From NCBI GenBank assembly GCA_008933995.1, contig WARS01000028.1, positions 2,368,501 through 2,432,500 of the forward strand: a DNA stretch of 64,000 nt, written 5' to 3'. A program made the translations under genes and the position numbers. How positions within the stretch are numbered: position 1 is the first letter of the stretch; each line of letters begins with the position of its first letter. The notes below the pieces were generated by a model. The model ran no database searches. It was not told the DNA's origin and was given only the letters and a program-made list of their open reading frames with translations. The stretch is from Datnioides undecimradiatus. Its lineage: Eukaryota; Chordata; Actinopteri; Lobotiformes; Datnioididae. This document shows positions 32,181 to 45,400 of the stretch, in pieces.

Positions 32181-32807
32181 GCCTTTGCTTCCCCGTCAGG
32201 TTCTCACAGCACGTGCAAGCTGGTTGTCACACACACTCTGCTGTAGTCGTGTGTGTGTGTGTTGGTGGTATTTAGTGCAGAGGAGCTCGGCTAACAATGT
32301 TCAGCTAATTTGGTGGCGTTGGCGTTCAGATGTAGCTTAGCAGCATTCAGTTAGCGGTTAGCGTCTGTGGGGGGGGCTGTCTGATAAACCGCCTCCAGTG
32401 ATGTCACTCGAGTCTGAAACTGAAACACATCTGCTGAGCTGCTGTTCATCTCTGCTGCACCCAACATCAGCTGCTACTAGCAAAACACACCCCAGCCTGC
32501 AACCTGAGAGCCAACTGTTCACCTGCATTGTGTAATGTAGGCACCAACTTTTAACAAGGAGGAGGAGTGAAGACGACATCACTGTCTCACTGAAACCCCT
32601 GTGATTGGTCCAGAGAGACGACTGGGGGGGTGGATGCACTGTGGAGCTCACAGGAAAGATGCAGGACAAAATAATCATCTTAAAGCGATCTGATTGGCTG
32701 AAGGAGTCACATGATGTCTTTTTTTATTTAAAGAGCAACAAAAGCAGAACTTTAAACGTGCAGAATCACAGAAATCACAGCAGGATGGAGTCAAGACCTG
32801 TCTGTGT

Positions 32808-32850
<43 letters not shown>

Positions 32851-35800
32851 GGACTATTAAATAATTCATGGCAGCAGTGTGTGTTACGTCTGCTCATGGA
32901 GGGAACTTTGACGCCGCTTCAAACCCGCAGAGAGGAACCTGAGTCATCCAGGACTCTGTGTTGCTGCTCATCCGTCTCTCTGCTCAAACCTGAGCAGCGT
33001 CAGCACAGTCGCGTGTTTGCCACGAATGATGCAGCTCTAAAGATATTCCGAGGGCAACCTGTTCGACTCTCAGCGCCTTAGTTGGTTTTTCTTGATGTTA
33101 ATCCGACACTCGGCTGCTAAAAAAGGAAGTTGTGACGTCTCATTACAGATGTCAGAACTGCTGCTGTGGACTGGAGACTTTTCTCAAAGGAGCAACACAA
33201 GCGTGAATAATCTGACCTCACGTCAACCCACTCATTCAGCTCTGTGTGTGTGTGTGTGATGTCATTGAGCTCCATGCTGCACGTGGCGCTCACGTTTCTT
33301 GCCGTCAGCGCTTTGAGGAGAAGCTGCACAGCTAACACGCTACAACATAAATGACTCTTTATTCAGGCTGATTCAACACAACGCTGCATAGAAATACAGG
33401 GATCTTCATGCATGTTTAAAACATTAAAAGTATATTATTTTTAATAATAATTCATGTTAACGACCCAGAAAACAGGCAGTACATGTTGTCATAACTTGCT
33501 GCGGTCACAGGTCACAAAAACTGATGCAGCTGTGATTTGTCGATATTATGAAGTTAAAACGTGAGTTAAGGTTAAAGGTGAAGGAAGATTTAAGGAGGAA
33601 ATATTCAGAGGAACAATGTTCAGAAGATTCCTGCTTAAAACTCAGAACGAGGCTTCGAACAGCTTCAGTATCACAGTGCTGTCATGATGCCGTCAAAATT
33701 GACAAATACCCTGGTACAGGACCCGTTCTTACGGTGGGGAGGTGTTTGTGAGGGTGGACTTAATGTTATTAGTGATAATTAACAGATTCATTAATGAATT
33801 AAGGGCACTGCTTTAAATCAGTGTCTCTAATAAACTTATTATATTATATTATATTATATTATATTCCTTTGTTTATTTTGTTAGATTACCTAGATAGTTT
33901 CCAGTATCAGTATAATATTTTCTGCAGCGGCGAGCCGAGCTGGTCTGCTCTTGTTTTCATCTTTTACTTTACATCCTCAACTGTGACCCCCTCCTCTCTG
34001 GTATCTGATTGGTCCAAATTGGATTCCCTCTGCTGCCCTGAGGTCTATCTACAATTAGTGGTTATTACTGTGTGTGTGTGTGTAAAAGGAGTGTGTGTCG
34101 TGGCCAGAAATAGCACCTGGATCCCGACAGGAAGCACAGGATAAAGGGCATTACCTGGACGACAGCCAATCAGGTGGCAGGTTGAACCCGTCCTCTAAGC
34201 CAATCAGAGATCATCACGGAATGACCTTGATCAGAAATGGAGCTTAAAAGTCCCTGAGCGCCAGACTGACAGGGCAGGCGCTTCTCCCTCTGCGTCCGTG
34301 TTCATTGAGGGAGAAGCTTCCTGCATCGGGACAGGAGGATCACCACTATATGTTTACCTGGTAAGGTTGTTTAGTCTCCTCGCTGTTGTTGGCTTTTAGT
34401 TTATTCGCTTTATTGGCTGTAGCTGTTTGTTTGTTGAATCCTCTCTTTTATTTGTTTTTTCTTGCTGTTCTGTTTATGTGTCATCTACCTGCAGACTGCT
34501 GTTTATCTGCTTTTTAGTTGTTTAGTTGTTTACAGCAGGTCAAAGCTGAAACAATTAGTCAGGTAATTGATAGAAATCAATAAAAACCATTTGTTAACTG
34601 AATTAATCACAGCTTGAATATTTTTTCTCTTGATCCAAAAAATGTGTGTTTCTCTGCTTGATGACTTGTGATTTTCTGTGTTTTTTACAGGTGGTTTGGA
34701 CAAAAATTAGACATTTACAGACGAGAGACTTTTGATTCTCTGGACACTTTTTACAGTGATGTGTTTGTGTATTCGCTTGGTATTTGCTTGTTTGTTTGTT
34801 CAGCAGCGTTTTGTTCCTTGGTGTGAGATTGGTGAAAACAGCTTGTTTAACAGAACAAATCTGTAACCAGAGAGAGACTGATAATAGCATCGGTGTGTGT
34901 GTGTGTGTGTAGGTGTGTGTGTGTGTGTGTGTGTGTGTCTGGCTGTGGTTATTGTTCCTGATATTGAATTAAGTGGCACAGAACATGCTGTTGTTTTAGC
35001 CACAGCAAACAACTCACACACACTCTCCCCTTCACCACTCACTACTCACCACACACACACACCCCCTCTGCTGCAGACGCAGGGCTGATGTGCCGGAGCC
35101 GCAGAGGTCAGGAGACTTCATGTTTCTCTGTGATTTATAGGAGCTTGTTTTTCATCCTTGCATCAGTTTGAGATCAATAATTCTGCTTCAGACACTGATT
35201 CAGGACAAGCTTAGCCTAGCTTAGCATAAAGACTGGAAACAAGGGGGACAAAGCTAGCCTGGCTCCATCCTTACATGTAAGTGATCAGTGATCGATATCA
35301 CCTGCTTATTATTTTTTGCATCAGTAGTTTTATTGAGAAACATCAGGACAGGTTAGAACGTCCGCGTGGTGACGTCACAACCTCCAGCGTCTTGCTCCAC
35401 ACAACATAAAACGAAGGAAAGCAGCGAGTCAGCACCTCAGAGAAGACCAAACGCTTCGTTTCTCACTTCTACTTGAAAAAATAATAAACTCTAAAAAACA
35501 AACAAATGATTCGCATCAATCTGAGGAAAAATCAGAGAAATGAAAAACAGCAGAGCAGCAGGAAACCGTAGGGCATCAGACAGCAGCAGCTGTTTTACTG
35601 CGGTTCCTGAAGTTTTCTTAGCTAAAACATCTAATTGCCGGGATCGCTTTGACAATAACCACAGGTGCTGTGGGTGATGAAGGTCAGCTGATGTCAAAGG
35701 TGTGAGGCGTCACGTCTCCGGGCAGGTGTTTTTGTATTATTCATGGCTGCTGTAACACCAGAATGTCCTGCAAAGGATTAATAAAGTACTATTCTATTCT

Positions 35801-37808
35801 ATTGTATTCTAGGTTCAGTGTGTTTTCAGAGCAGCAGTACTTTGGGTCAGCGTGTCAGAGAAACAGGCTTCTGTTTGATCAAACAACAGGAAGTGACCGA
35901 CCGTCCAGATGTTAGCATTAGCTGTTAGCAACACCCTGTGTCTCGGAGTGAAGACGGAGCTCTGCTGGTTTATCTGTTGTGTTGCTGCTTTCCTCTCTCT
36001 CTAGTCTGCAATAGCCAAAAAGAGGAGATGTTTTGTTGGGACGCTGTGTCTGGTTGTGGAGACTTTAATGAAACTAAAAGATCATTAAAGGTTGTGCTGG
36101 AACTCCAGACGACCAATCAGGAGCACTCCTGCTTTAGCACTTGTCTCTTAGCAGAGAAATATAAATGAAGTTTAAAAATTGGAGAGGCTTAGCTGTGTGT
36201 GTGTGTGTGTGTGTGTGTGTTCCTGGGCAACATTAGCTACACAACTAATCAGAGTAAAAAGTGTGTGTGTTCACAAACCTCGGGGCCGTTCTCCTCTCCA
36301 AAGATGTTTCCTGTTGTTTTTCTTTTGCTCTCTCTCTACATTGCCATACACACACACACACACACACACACACTAATGACTCATCCTGGATTTTATTGCA
36401 ATCACTGGTGTGTGTGTGTAGTTTAATTCACCTCATATCACTTTTGCTGAAAGCAGAGGCTGTTGGGAAACCAGAGGAGCCGAAACGATGGAGGAGGGGG
36501 GCGGGGGTTTAAGGAGATAACACGAGATGTGGAGACGCTGATGTTGTCGGTGTCTGACCTGTTTGGTCTCGAGGCTGCAGGACAAAATCAGCCGGTTGGT
36601 TTTTACGAGAAAGAAACATCGGGGGTCGTGTGCTCGAGCGAGCTCGGAGCCGAACACGTGAAACTGGTGTTTGGTAAATAAACAGACTGTGACTTTGCTG
36701 CAAACATCACAACGGCGCCTGGTTCAGGTGTTAAACTGAGCACGCTCTGCTGCTGTTCAGCTGCCGATAAACTCACAGCTTACTGAGAAACTCCACTTCC
36801 TGGATTGTTTTTCATCGTTTCCATGGAAACACTCAGACCAGCTGGGCTTATGTTTGAGGAGGTCGGGTCACATAAGAGGCTTCTGAACGCAGCTGATGCT
36901 CAACGTGTGACTGATGAAACGTGAGCCGAACCTGAAGAGACGTCAAATTAATAAAAGAAACAAAGAGAAACGTTCTCTGTGTCTGAACGCTGAATGAGCT
37001 AAACTGTCTCTCTCTCTCAGTACCTGGCCGTGGATGTGAGGAGGCTGAACGTCAGCCTTCTTCGCTGGTTTCGGAAGGTGTGGGCGGCGGCGCTGGTGTT
37101 CCCGCAGTCACGCGTACATCAACCGCTGAATGTAAGACACACTCCACTCAAACACCTCAATCGAATGATTGATTGACTGACTTGTCTGAATGACTCTTTT
37201 GGCCTTACAGGAGAAGAAGAATGGCACGAAGCTCTCGTGTCTCTGGATCGGCTGGGGATCTTCTGAGCCCCGCCTGGGCTGAGGAGGTCATCCAATCACT
37301 GAACGCCAGGGTTCCTTCACCGGCTACCTGGACACTTCGCATCACCGGTGTCTCAACCTGGAGGTGTGTGTGTGTGTGTTTGAAAACTCCCTTTATGCCT
37401 GCTCAGCTCCTAGGGTAAACTGTTAGCAGCCTTAAGCAGCCTCGTTAGTCCTCGCGGAGACGGACTGGTAGGAGTGATGGGGGTGATTAGGAGGAGCAGA
37501 GCGCCGCCACTGAAAGTTTAATGAACTATTAAAGTGTCAATGACCAGCCCGAGACTATATAGCTTCATAGATTATATTAATGTTATTACAGCCAGACAGC
37601 TGCTCCACAACAACAATAACATTACAGACACAAAACATAAACATAAAGGCACCAACACAGGCTTTCTGCCTTCATCTGACGGTTCACATGGTCTGTGCAG
37701 AAGAACGTCCTGCAGGGCGCAGCAGAGGTAACTACACGCCTGAGCAGAGAGGGTTTTCACGCCGTCAGTCTCTTCACCATCTGCCATCGCCATCACCTGC
37801 TTAATGGT

Positions 37809-37842
<34 letters not shown>

Positions 37843-40053
37843 ACCAATAACAGATCAGCATATAATCACTGATATCATGCTAAACCTTCCACCTCGGGTT
37901 GCCTGATTGGCTGAGACAGCTAAATCAGCTTTTTGAAAAATTCTAGGTCAGGTCAAAGGTCATCAGTGTGTCCTGGGCCTTCAGCCCCTACACACACACA
38001 CAAACACACACACACACACACACACACATACACTAATAGATATGAAGTATATGAAAAGACAATATAATAGTAATAAACTTTTATGAATTAAAATACTAAT
38101 AAAAATAATATTATAATAAATATAAATATAATATTATAATAAACATTTTTTCCTGTGCGTTGCTTTAGCTCAGCTGCAGTGTCACGTGTAGTCCACAGGA
38201 GGGAGTACTAACACAGAGAAACACTTCAGGCCCCAACCTGTTTAAATTGCTTTTGATCTCCTGCTTTAGTCATCAGAGAAGCAGCTTGTTCGTAGAAAGC
38301 ACTCCGAGCTGCCTCCACTGTGTAGAAACAGGGCCGCTTCTATTATGAATCCTAATGCTTCAGGATGATACTATTAAAACAATGAAATGTAAATTTACCG
38401 AGGCAATTTATTCTATCTGCACCAAACAGAAGCACTCAGCATAAACACGCCTCATTCATTAAAAGTACTGAACAATCCCACATGAGCACAACTTTCATTA
38501 GATTTTATACAGGATGAGAGCAGTTACACCTCAGCAGTTGTTCAATTAAAACAAATGAGTGAAAATGTTTTAACTCCAAACTGGTGCAGTGGAGCTGAGC
38601 AGACTCAGCAATCAGCATCACTGTGCTGAGAGCACAAGAGACTAGCCACTGCTCTGCAGAGACTGGAGTCACAGCAACACATCACTGTATTAAAGCAGAG
38701 ACTCTGGAGTCACAGCAACACATCACTGTGGCTAAAAGCAGAGACTCAGCTTCACGTTTGCAGAGCCTCTGAGTCACAGCAACACATCACTGTATTAAAG
38801 CAGAGACTCAGGGCTTCACGTTTCTGCAGAGACTCTGGAGCCGCAGCAATGCATCACTGTATTAAAAGAGACTCTGGAGTCACAGCAACACATCACTGTA
38901 TTGAAGCAGAGACTCAGCTTCAATGCTCTGCAGAGACTCTGGAGTCACAGCAACACATAACACATCACTGTATTAAAGCAGAGACTCAGCTTCAATGCTC
39001 TGCAGAGACTCTGGAGTCACAGCAACACATCACCACACACTGACTCTGACTCACAGCAGCAGACACACTGCTGACTCAGCAGGAGCAGCAGCTCTGAGCG
39101 TAGAGCTTCTGAGGATGTGACTGGTTGATGGTCACCATGGTAACAACCTGTCAATCACAAGGCGATATTAATTGATTCTGTTTCTCTTGTCAGGTTTTGT
39201 ACCGACTGAAGGAGAAGGTTCATGTTTCTGACAGACAGGTGAAAGCTCCACCCCCTGACCTCCACCTGACCCCGACTGTCCCTCCAGACTCCGCCCAGAG
39301 GTCAAAGGGCACCAAGGTGAGCACACACACACCTGCTTGTGTTAAAGTGCACCTGAGGCATCTCTGTGACTCGTTAACGGGTCCTCATTCGCTCTCCAGG
39401 TTGTGACTTCAGGAAGCATGGTCCAAGCTGAGCTCCCTCCAGCTTTAGCCACGCCCATTCCCCAGCAGCAGCCAATCATAGCCTGCCGCCGCCTCACTCC
39501 TCCTGTTGTCCCTCTGCCCAGGTAAACCAGCTGATAGTGAACATCCAATAAAAACACTGTAAATAAACCACATGACTCACCGACTGCACTTCTCCTCGTA
39601 GCCCCGCCCCCGTCCACGCAGCCAACGGCAGCGACCACGCCCCCATCGCCAGCGTTGCCCCGCTCACAGCCAGTAACGAGCTAAAGCCCTGCCCCTCCCC
39701 CTTCAGAATGAAACCTGCTGCAGGACTGCAAGAAAGGTAACTTCCTGTGATGTAGCCCCGCCCACATGTCAAATGTACGCTTTGTGGCTTCACTTGATGA
39801 TGTCACTAAGGCACAAGAGTTTTGCAGACGTCAGCTGAGGATCTGTGATGATGTCATCAGGTCAGTAAACGCTGGTCATCTGGGACGTCAGGTGGTTCGA
39901 AGGTGACGGTGATGAAGAAGAACGGAGATGTTAAACGTCTCTTAACGAGTCAGAGCTCGTTAACACCTGCTGACGCCGTTAAACACAAAGATCCAGGGAA
40001 ACTGTTCGGACAGGGAAGTCACATGACGAGTTCAGACGGTCCATCGTGTTCAG

Positions 40054-40101
<48 letters not shown>

Positions 40102-40957
40102 CCTCCATAAATAATCCATACGGCTGTCGCTGCTCGTACGTGTCCTGCGTCCTCTGACTGTGTTTCCACCTGCGGCCTTCGAGATAAAAGGTCCATAAAA
40201 CTCCTTCATCAGCGAATCAGAGCTGGCCGTTAATTAAACGAGTTCATCAACTTAATTCTGAATCACTGCTTTAATTAATCATCTCTCAGTGCTGATTTGA
40301 GCTGTGAATCACAGTTTGAGTTCAACTTCACAAACCTCATAATTCAGTTTAAAAGGATTCACAAGTTCAGGTTAAAATAAAAATCATTATTTTAATGAAT
40401 GAATGAATATTATTCTAATGGTTCGCTGTATTTGCTGCAAAATGGTTCAATGTGTTGAAACATCAGTTTAATTCGTCTGAAAGGAGTCGATGGATGTTAT
40501 TTTGTTTCTGACTGAAGCTCTCAGTTCACAGAAACAGTGATTTAACGTCTCAGAACCCCTGATTGTGTTTTGGCTGAAGAGCAGTGAAATGCTCTGAGCT
40601 CGTTCGGGTCGACGTGTTTCATGTTTCCTCTGATCGCGTCGCTGCCCCTGCCTCAGGTTTGTCCCGCTCACACTTTCTGCGTTTCTCCTTTAAAGCATTG
40701 CGTTAAGTTGATTTTTCCTCTGAAGTCGTTTCATAACCAAAAAGAAAACATCTATGTCCAAGTCGAGCACTTCCGCCTTTATCTGCAGCTCCGAGCTCTT
40801 CCTGCGCCGCGTGGCAGGTCTGACGCTCGGAGGCCATTTTGTTCTGGTTACATCAGCGCCGAGGGCGTCGCAGGGATCACCGAGATCCTTCAGGTAAGAC
40901 GAGGAAGGAAGAGCGCGGGCTGAGAGTGAGAACAGGATGTTTTTCTAGGTGTCTGTA

Positions 40958-41003
<46 letters not shown>

Positions 41004-41138
41004 CGTGCGTGCGCGTGTGAGAGTGTGTTTGTGTTGCTCTGGACGGCAGCCAATCAGCAATCAGACAGATAGGAAGTAGCAGCATCCTGAACAGGAAGTG
41101 GGCCGACACGTAGCCAGGCAAAGACAGAGAGCCCACCC

Positions 41139-41181
<43 letters not shown>

Positions 41182-42421
41182 CGTCTTTGTCCTTTCTTTT
41201 TGTCAGTGAAGTAATAAATCTTTCATTAATGCTCCACATTAATGAAACTTACAGTGTTATAGAGTTTTATAATGAATTGGGTCACTTAAATAAATATTGT
41301 GCAACATGAAAGGATAGAGACTGAATGTTACTGTTTAATTATTGACTTAATTGCTTTAGATTTCATTTACTTTAAATTTATTAGATTAAATTTTAATAAT
41401 AAATCATTTTAATAATGAGCAGTAAAAGCCAAAAGAGGAACATGAGATTTAAACTAAGCGCTGGATAAAAACTCCTGCATGAGAGAGTCACGACTCCTGA
41501 GGAGGAAACAGAAACGTCCTGACGTTGTCTCTCCTCCTTCTCCTGCAGACGGGGCTCCAATGTCTCTCTGGTGTTGGACATGTCGGCTCTGGGCTCTGTG
41601 GAGCCCCTGAATGTTGCCGTGGTAACCCCCAGAGAGGCAGCATCCAGGGAGTACCTGCTGTCGGCCGGCCGCCCTCTGACCCGCCAGCAGCTCCGCGACA
41701 TCGTCAACAACACGCACAAGCTGCACGCTGAGTTCGCTGTGAGTATCACTGCCCATCCCCGTCAGGTCACATGATCAGGTCCGTCCAGGTCGACGGTTTT
41801 GATCCGGCGCCGATCGAAATGAAGACTAGGAAACTAACTGTGAACTCACAGACGAGCGACCAGGTCTTCACTGGTTCTCTCTGAAGGTTAAATGTGGACT
41901 CAGGTTTCGCAGGTTAATGCGAACGTTGACTGAATCACTAACAGTCCCGAGCTGTTGCATCAGAATCCTGTAGAAGAAGAAAAGAAACGGGGAGGTTGAC
42001 ACTTTCCCGTCTCACAGCGAGGGTGGGTTGTTCATCCTCCCTCCATGTTGCCTGCACACAGCTCTGTTTGCTGCCCTGTAGCACTGTTAGCATAGCTTAG
42101 CTTAGCGCTAACGTCCACCTGCAGTCAATAAACACAACAGGTGGTTTCTAACATTTCGCTCCTTCTCAGGAGATTCCCATGAATTTCATCGACCCCAAAG
42201 AGCTGGACATCCCGAACCACGGCACCAAGAACCGATACAAGACCATACTGCCCAGTGAGTACTCTGTGTGTGTGTGTGTGTGTTGCTAGGAAACAGTTCC
42301 AAATAGCATCTCATCTCTCATTTCCTGTTGAACCAGGAAGTTGTTTTATGATGTGGGAGGGGCCTAAGGTCAAAGGCCAACAACCCCAAGGACAGCTAAT
42401 GTCGCACCTCCCTCTTCCCTG

Positions 42422-42458
<37 letters not shown>

Positions 42459-45400
42459 ACAATGCATTTTCCTCAGAGTACAGTTTGTTCTCACACTGTC
42501 AGCCAAGCACTCGGCCTGATTAAGACATTATGTAACACACGCACACACATAGTGCTGGTGGTTATTAATGTGTGCACCCATGTTTTGAAGAGGGGGCGGG
42601 GTTATCAATGGGGGGGGGGTCCTTCCTTCCTTCCGGCCAATCAAGGCTGAGGAATGCTCATCTACAGCGGCTGTCAATCAAAGTCCTTCCCATGTTCGAG
42701 TTTCTGTGTCGCCTTTCCTGGAGCGCCGCACTGGGCCGCTCAGGCCGAGTCCAGAAGAGGCTGAGTCTAAAAGGGGCCCAAAACCAAGTCCAGACTAGAT
42801 TTAACAGGTCTTACATAGACCGGACTAGATTAGACTGAACCTAAAATGGACATGCCGGAAGGTTAAGACTGACTTTAAGTAGGTTCAAACAAAGGGTTCA
42901 GATCAAGTCAGAGCAGAAGCTAAAGCAGGTCCACAATGAGTCTGCAGTGGTCTGAGACCAGGTCAAGACCACATTTAAAAAGAGCCTGAACTCAAGTCTA
43001 AGAGCAGGTTAAAGTCCAGACTAAATCTAAAATGGACAGAAGAAAGCCTGGTCAAAGGATGGAAACTGTCTCCGTTCAGCCTTTTCCTCTTGTTCAGTCT
43101 CCTCACCTCGTCTCCTTGCCTTGTGTCCTAGACCCTCACTCCAGAGTGATCCTGAAGTCAAAGAGCTGCAACGACCTGCTGAGCTCCTACATCAATGCTA
43201 ACTACGTACGGGTGAGTAGCAGCAGCCGTGCGGGACGTCAGCCGCAGATAAAAGGTCTGTCAGTCGATTAAAGAGATCAGATCAGACTGAGGTTCTGTCT
43301 GGCACTCGATGCAAAGCTGCTCAAACCCCTCAGAGATGTGAACAGAGATGCAGCAGGTGCAGACTCACCTGGCTGCAAGACAACGCTCTGACTGGTTTAA
43401 TTCATGTTAAAAACACCTGCAGCCAGATATTTCCCTCTGAGGAGAGGGCGGAGCATAAAGCAGGAACACTCAAAACACAGAAACCTCAAATGTGAACTTG
43501 AGTAAATGTAGTCAGGTACTTTCCACCAGTGGTGTTCACGTTTTTACGTTTCACGTTTTTAATACTGTCGGTTATTAAACGTCACAGTGTCGCTATGACA
43601 ACGTTCTGACTTATAATCCAGTGAATTATGACACCATTTGTTTGTAAAATCCAGTTCAAACCTGAGAACAAACACTGATACGATCACATCACTGAGCTGG
43701 AATGTCAACAACACACACACACACACACGCACACACACACACACAGTGAAAGTCCTGCAGCAGTGTGTAATGTCGCCCTCGGACTCGGGACACAATAGAC
43801 CGTCTTCCTGTCGGGAAGCTCGTCTGAAACAGTTCGAACCGTCACCAGAGAACAGAGGCTGCGTTCAGAGTCAACACCACCGTCTAATCAGAGCAGCCTC
43901 AAGAATGTCTGAACAGTTTGATGCTGAATATGAACCAGAGCTCAGGCTCAAACCAACAAAACTCTGTTTTCTCTTCAGTTTAAAGTCAAATGTGCATTTT
44001 AAACATTTCCTCCATAAAAACATTAAGGTGTGAAATAAAAAGCAATAAAAGCTGTTTCTTCAGGTGTTGATGATGGATCGTGTCCATACTGTTGCTGCCG
44101 TCCAGCAGGCTGCTGACTCTCTTCTGTGATTGGCCTCTTCTCTCAGGGTTACCTAGGTGACGAGAGGGCGTTCATCGCCACTCAGGGCCCCATGGTGAAC
44201 ACGGTGAACGACTTCTGGCAGATGACATGGCAGGAGGAGTCGCCCGTCATCGTCATGATCACCAAACTGAAGGAGAAGAACGAGGTAATCTGATTACAGG
44301 ACATCAGAGGAGATCGGTTTGTTGTTGCATGAGGAAGCTTGTTTACTCAGTGACACTTCTTTTCCATCGCTGACTCTGAAAATACTGAGGTCACTTGAAC
44401 ACATCAACATCTGTTGCTCTCATCAGACAGCGCTGGAGTTAATATCAGTTGTCTGATCCTTTAACGTCCAGCTGAAACAGCATTTTAGTTTGGATGAATC
44501 TGATTGGCCCGTTTGAAAAGTGGGCGGGGTCAGAACAAACATGGAGAGCTCCAGTGATTCAGAGTTGGATGATGAGCCTCAAGGTTCAGGTGTTCTCCAC
44601 CTCAACAGGGTTTGACACACCCACGTAGCATGCTGCTGCTAGCTAGCTAACTGATGAAGCTTAGCTCTGATGCTAACAGCTGGACTCTGATTGGAGGCTG
44701 GATGGCAGGAGGTGATTGGTCAGTTCAAGCTTTGTTTTACAAGAAGAAAACAATCAGGTTTCGATTTTAGGTTTTTGATTTTTTAAAAGTGTTTGTGTGT
44801 GTGTGTGTGCGTGTGCGTGTGTGTCTGTAGAAGTGTGTTCTGTACTGGCCAGAGAAGAGGGGAATCTATGGGAAGGTGGAAGTGTTGGTGAACAGCATCA
44901 GAGAGTGTGAACACTACACGACTCGCAGCCTCACACTGAAGGTACACACACCCGTGATCCTGTCGTGATGCAGAGAACAGGACGTTTTCGTGCTTTGGTT
45001 TCATACTTTGTGTGTGTGCAGTGTGGGAATCAGACCCGTGTGCTGCAGCATTACTGGTACACATCGTGGCCCGACCACAAGACCCCCGACTCCACGATGC
45101 CGCTGCTGCAGCTGATGGCCGACGTTGAAGCTGACAGACGGACGGCGGCCGCCATGGGGCCGGTTATCGTCCACTGCAGGTAAAAGAAAGACGTAAAAAC
45201 AGGAAACTGGCTTTTCTCCTGCTGCTGAAACATGTTTTAACTCCATTTCCCATGTGCCTCTGCTCGAAGCGCTGGGATTGGCCGGACAGGCTGCTTCATC
45301 GCCACGACGATAGGCTGTCGACAGCTGCAGCTGGAGGGAGTGGTGGATGTTCTGAGCATCACCTGCCAGCTCCGAGCAGACAGGTAACAGGAACAACGTG

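Larger units (their letters stand above)
29032..37020. other. ptprr intron 2 (about 8 kb)
   Basis: Phase 0 intron. Contents are (TG)n/(CA)n tracts at 29551-29594, 32138-32180, 32812-32849, 34893-34938 and 36193-36220; a CCTAGCAACC-rich degenerate repeat (about 31010-31350); an AT-rich trinucleotide tract (31931-31992); a promoter-like segment with a donor (34166-34360); a LINE-tail-like stretch (about 35756-35813); and a copy of a dispersed repeat (35208-35270). No protein-coding exon was recognised. Confidence 0.6.

Noticed and set aside
32041..32340. Small coding frame with Cys/Val runs near 32041
   Set aside because: Its body is a translated (TG)n microsatellite, like many short frames in this window.
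37221..37418. ATG at 37221 as the start of a separate small protein
   Set aside because: The frame carries the conserved PTPRR ectodomain residues of exon 4 (AEEV-QSLN), so it is explained by the frame break in that exon.
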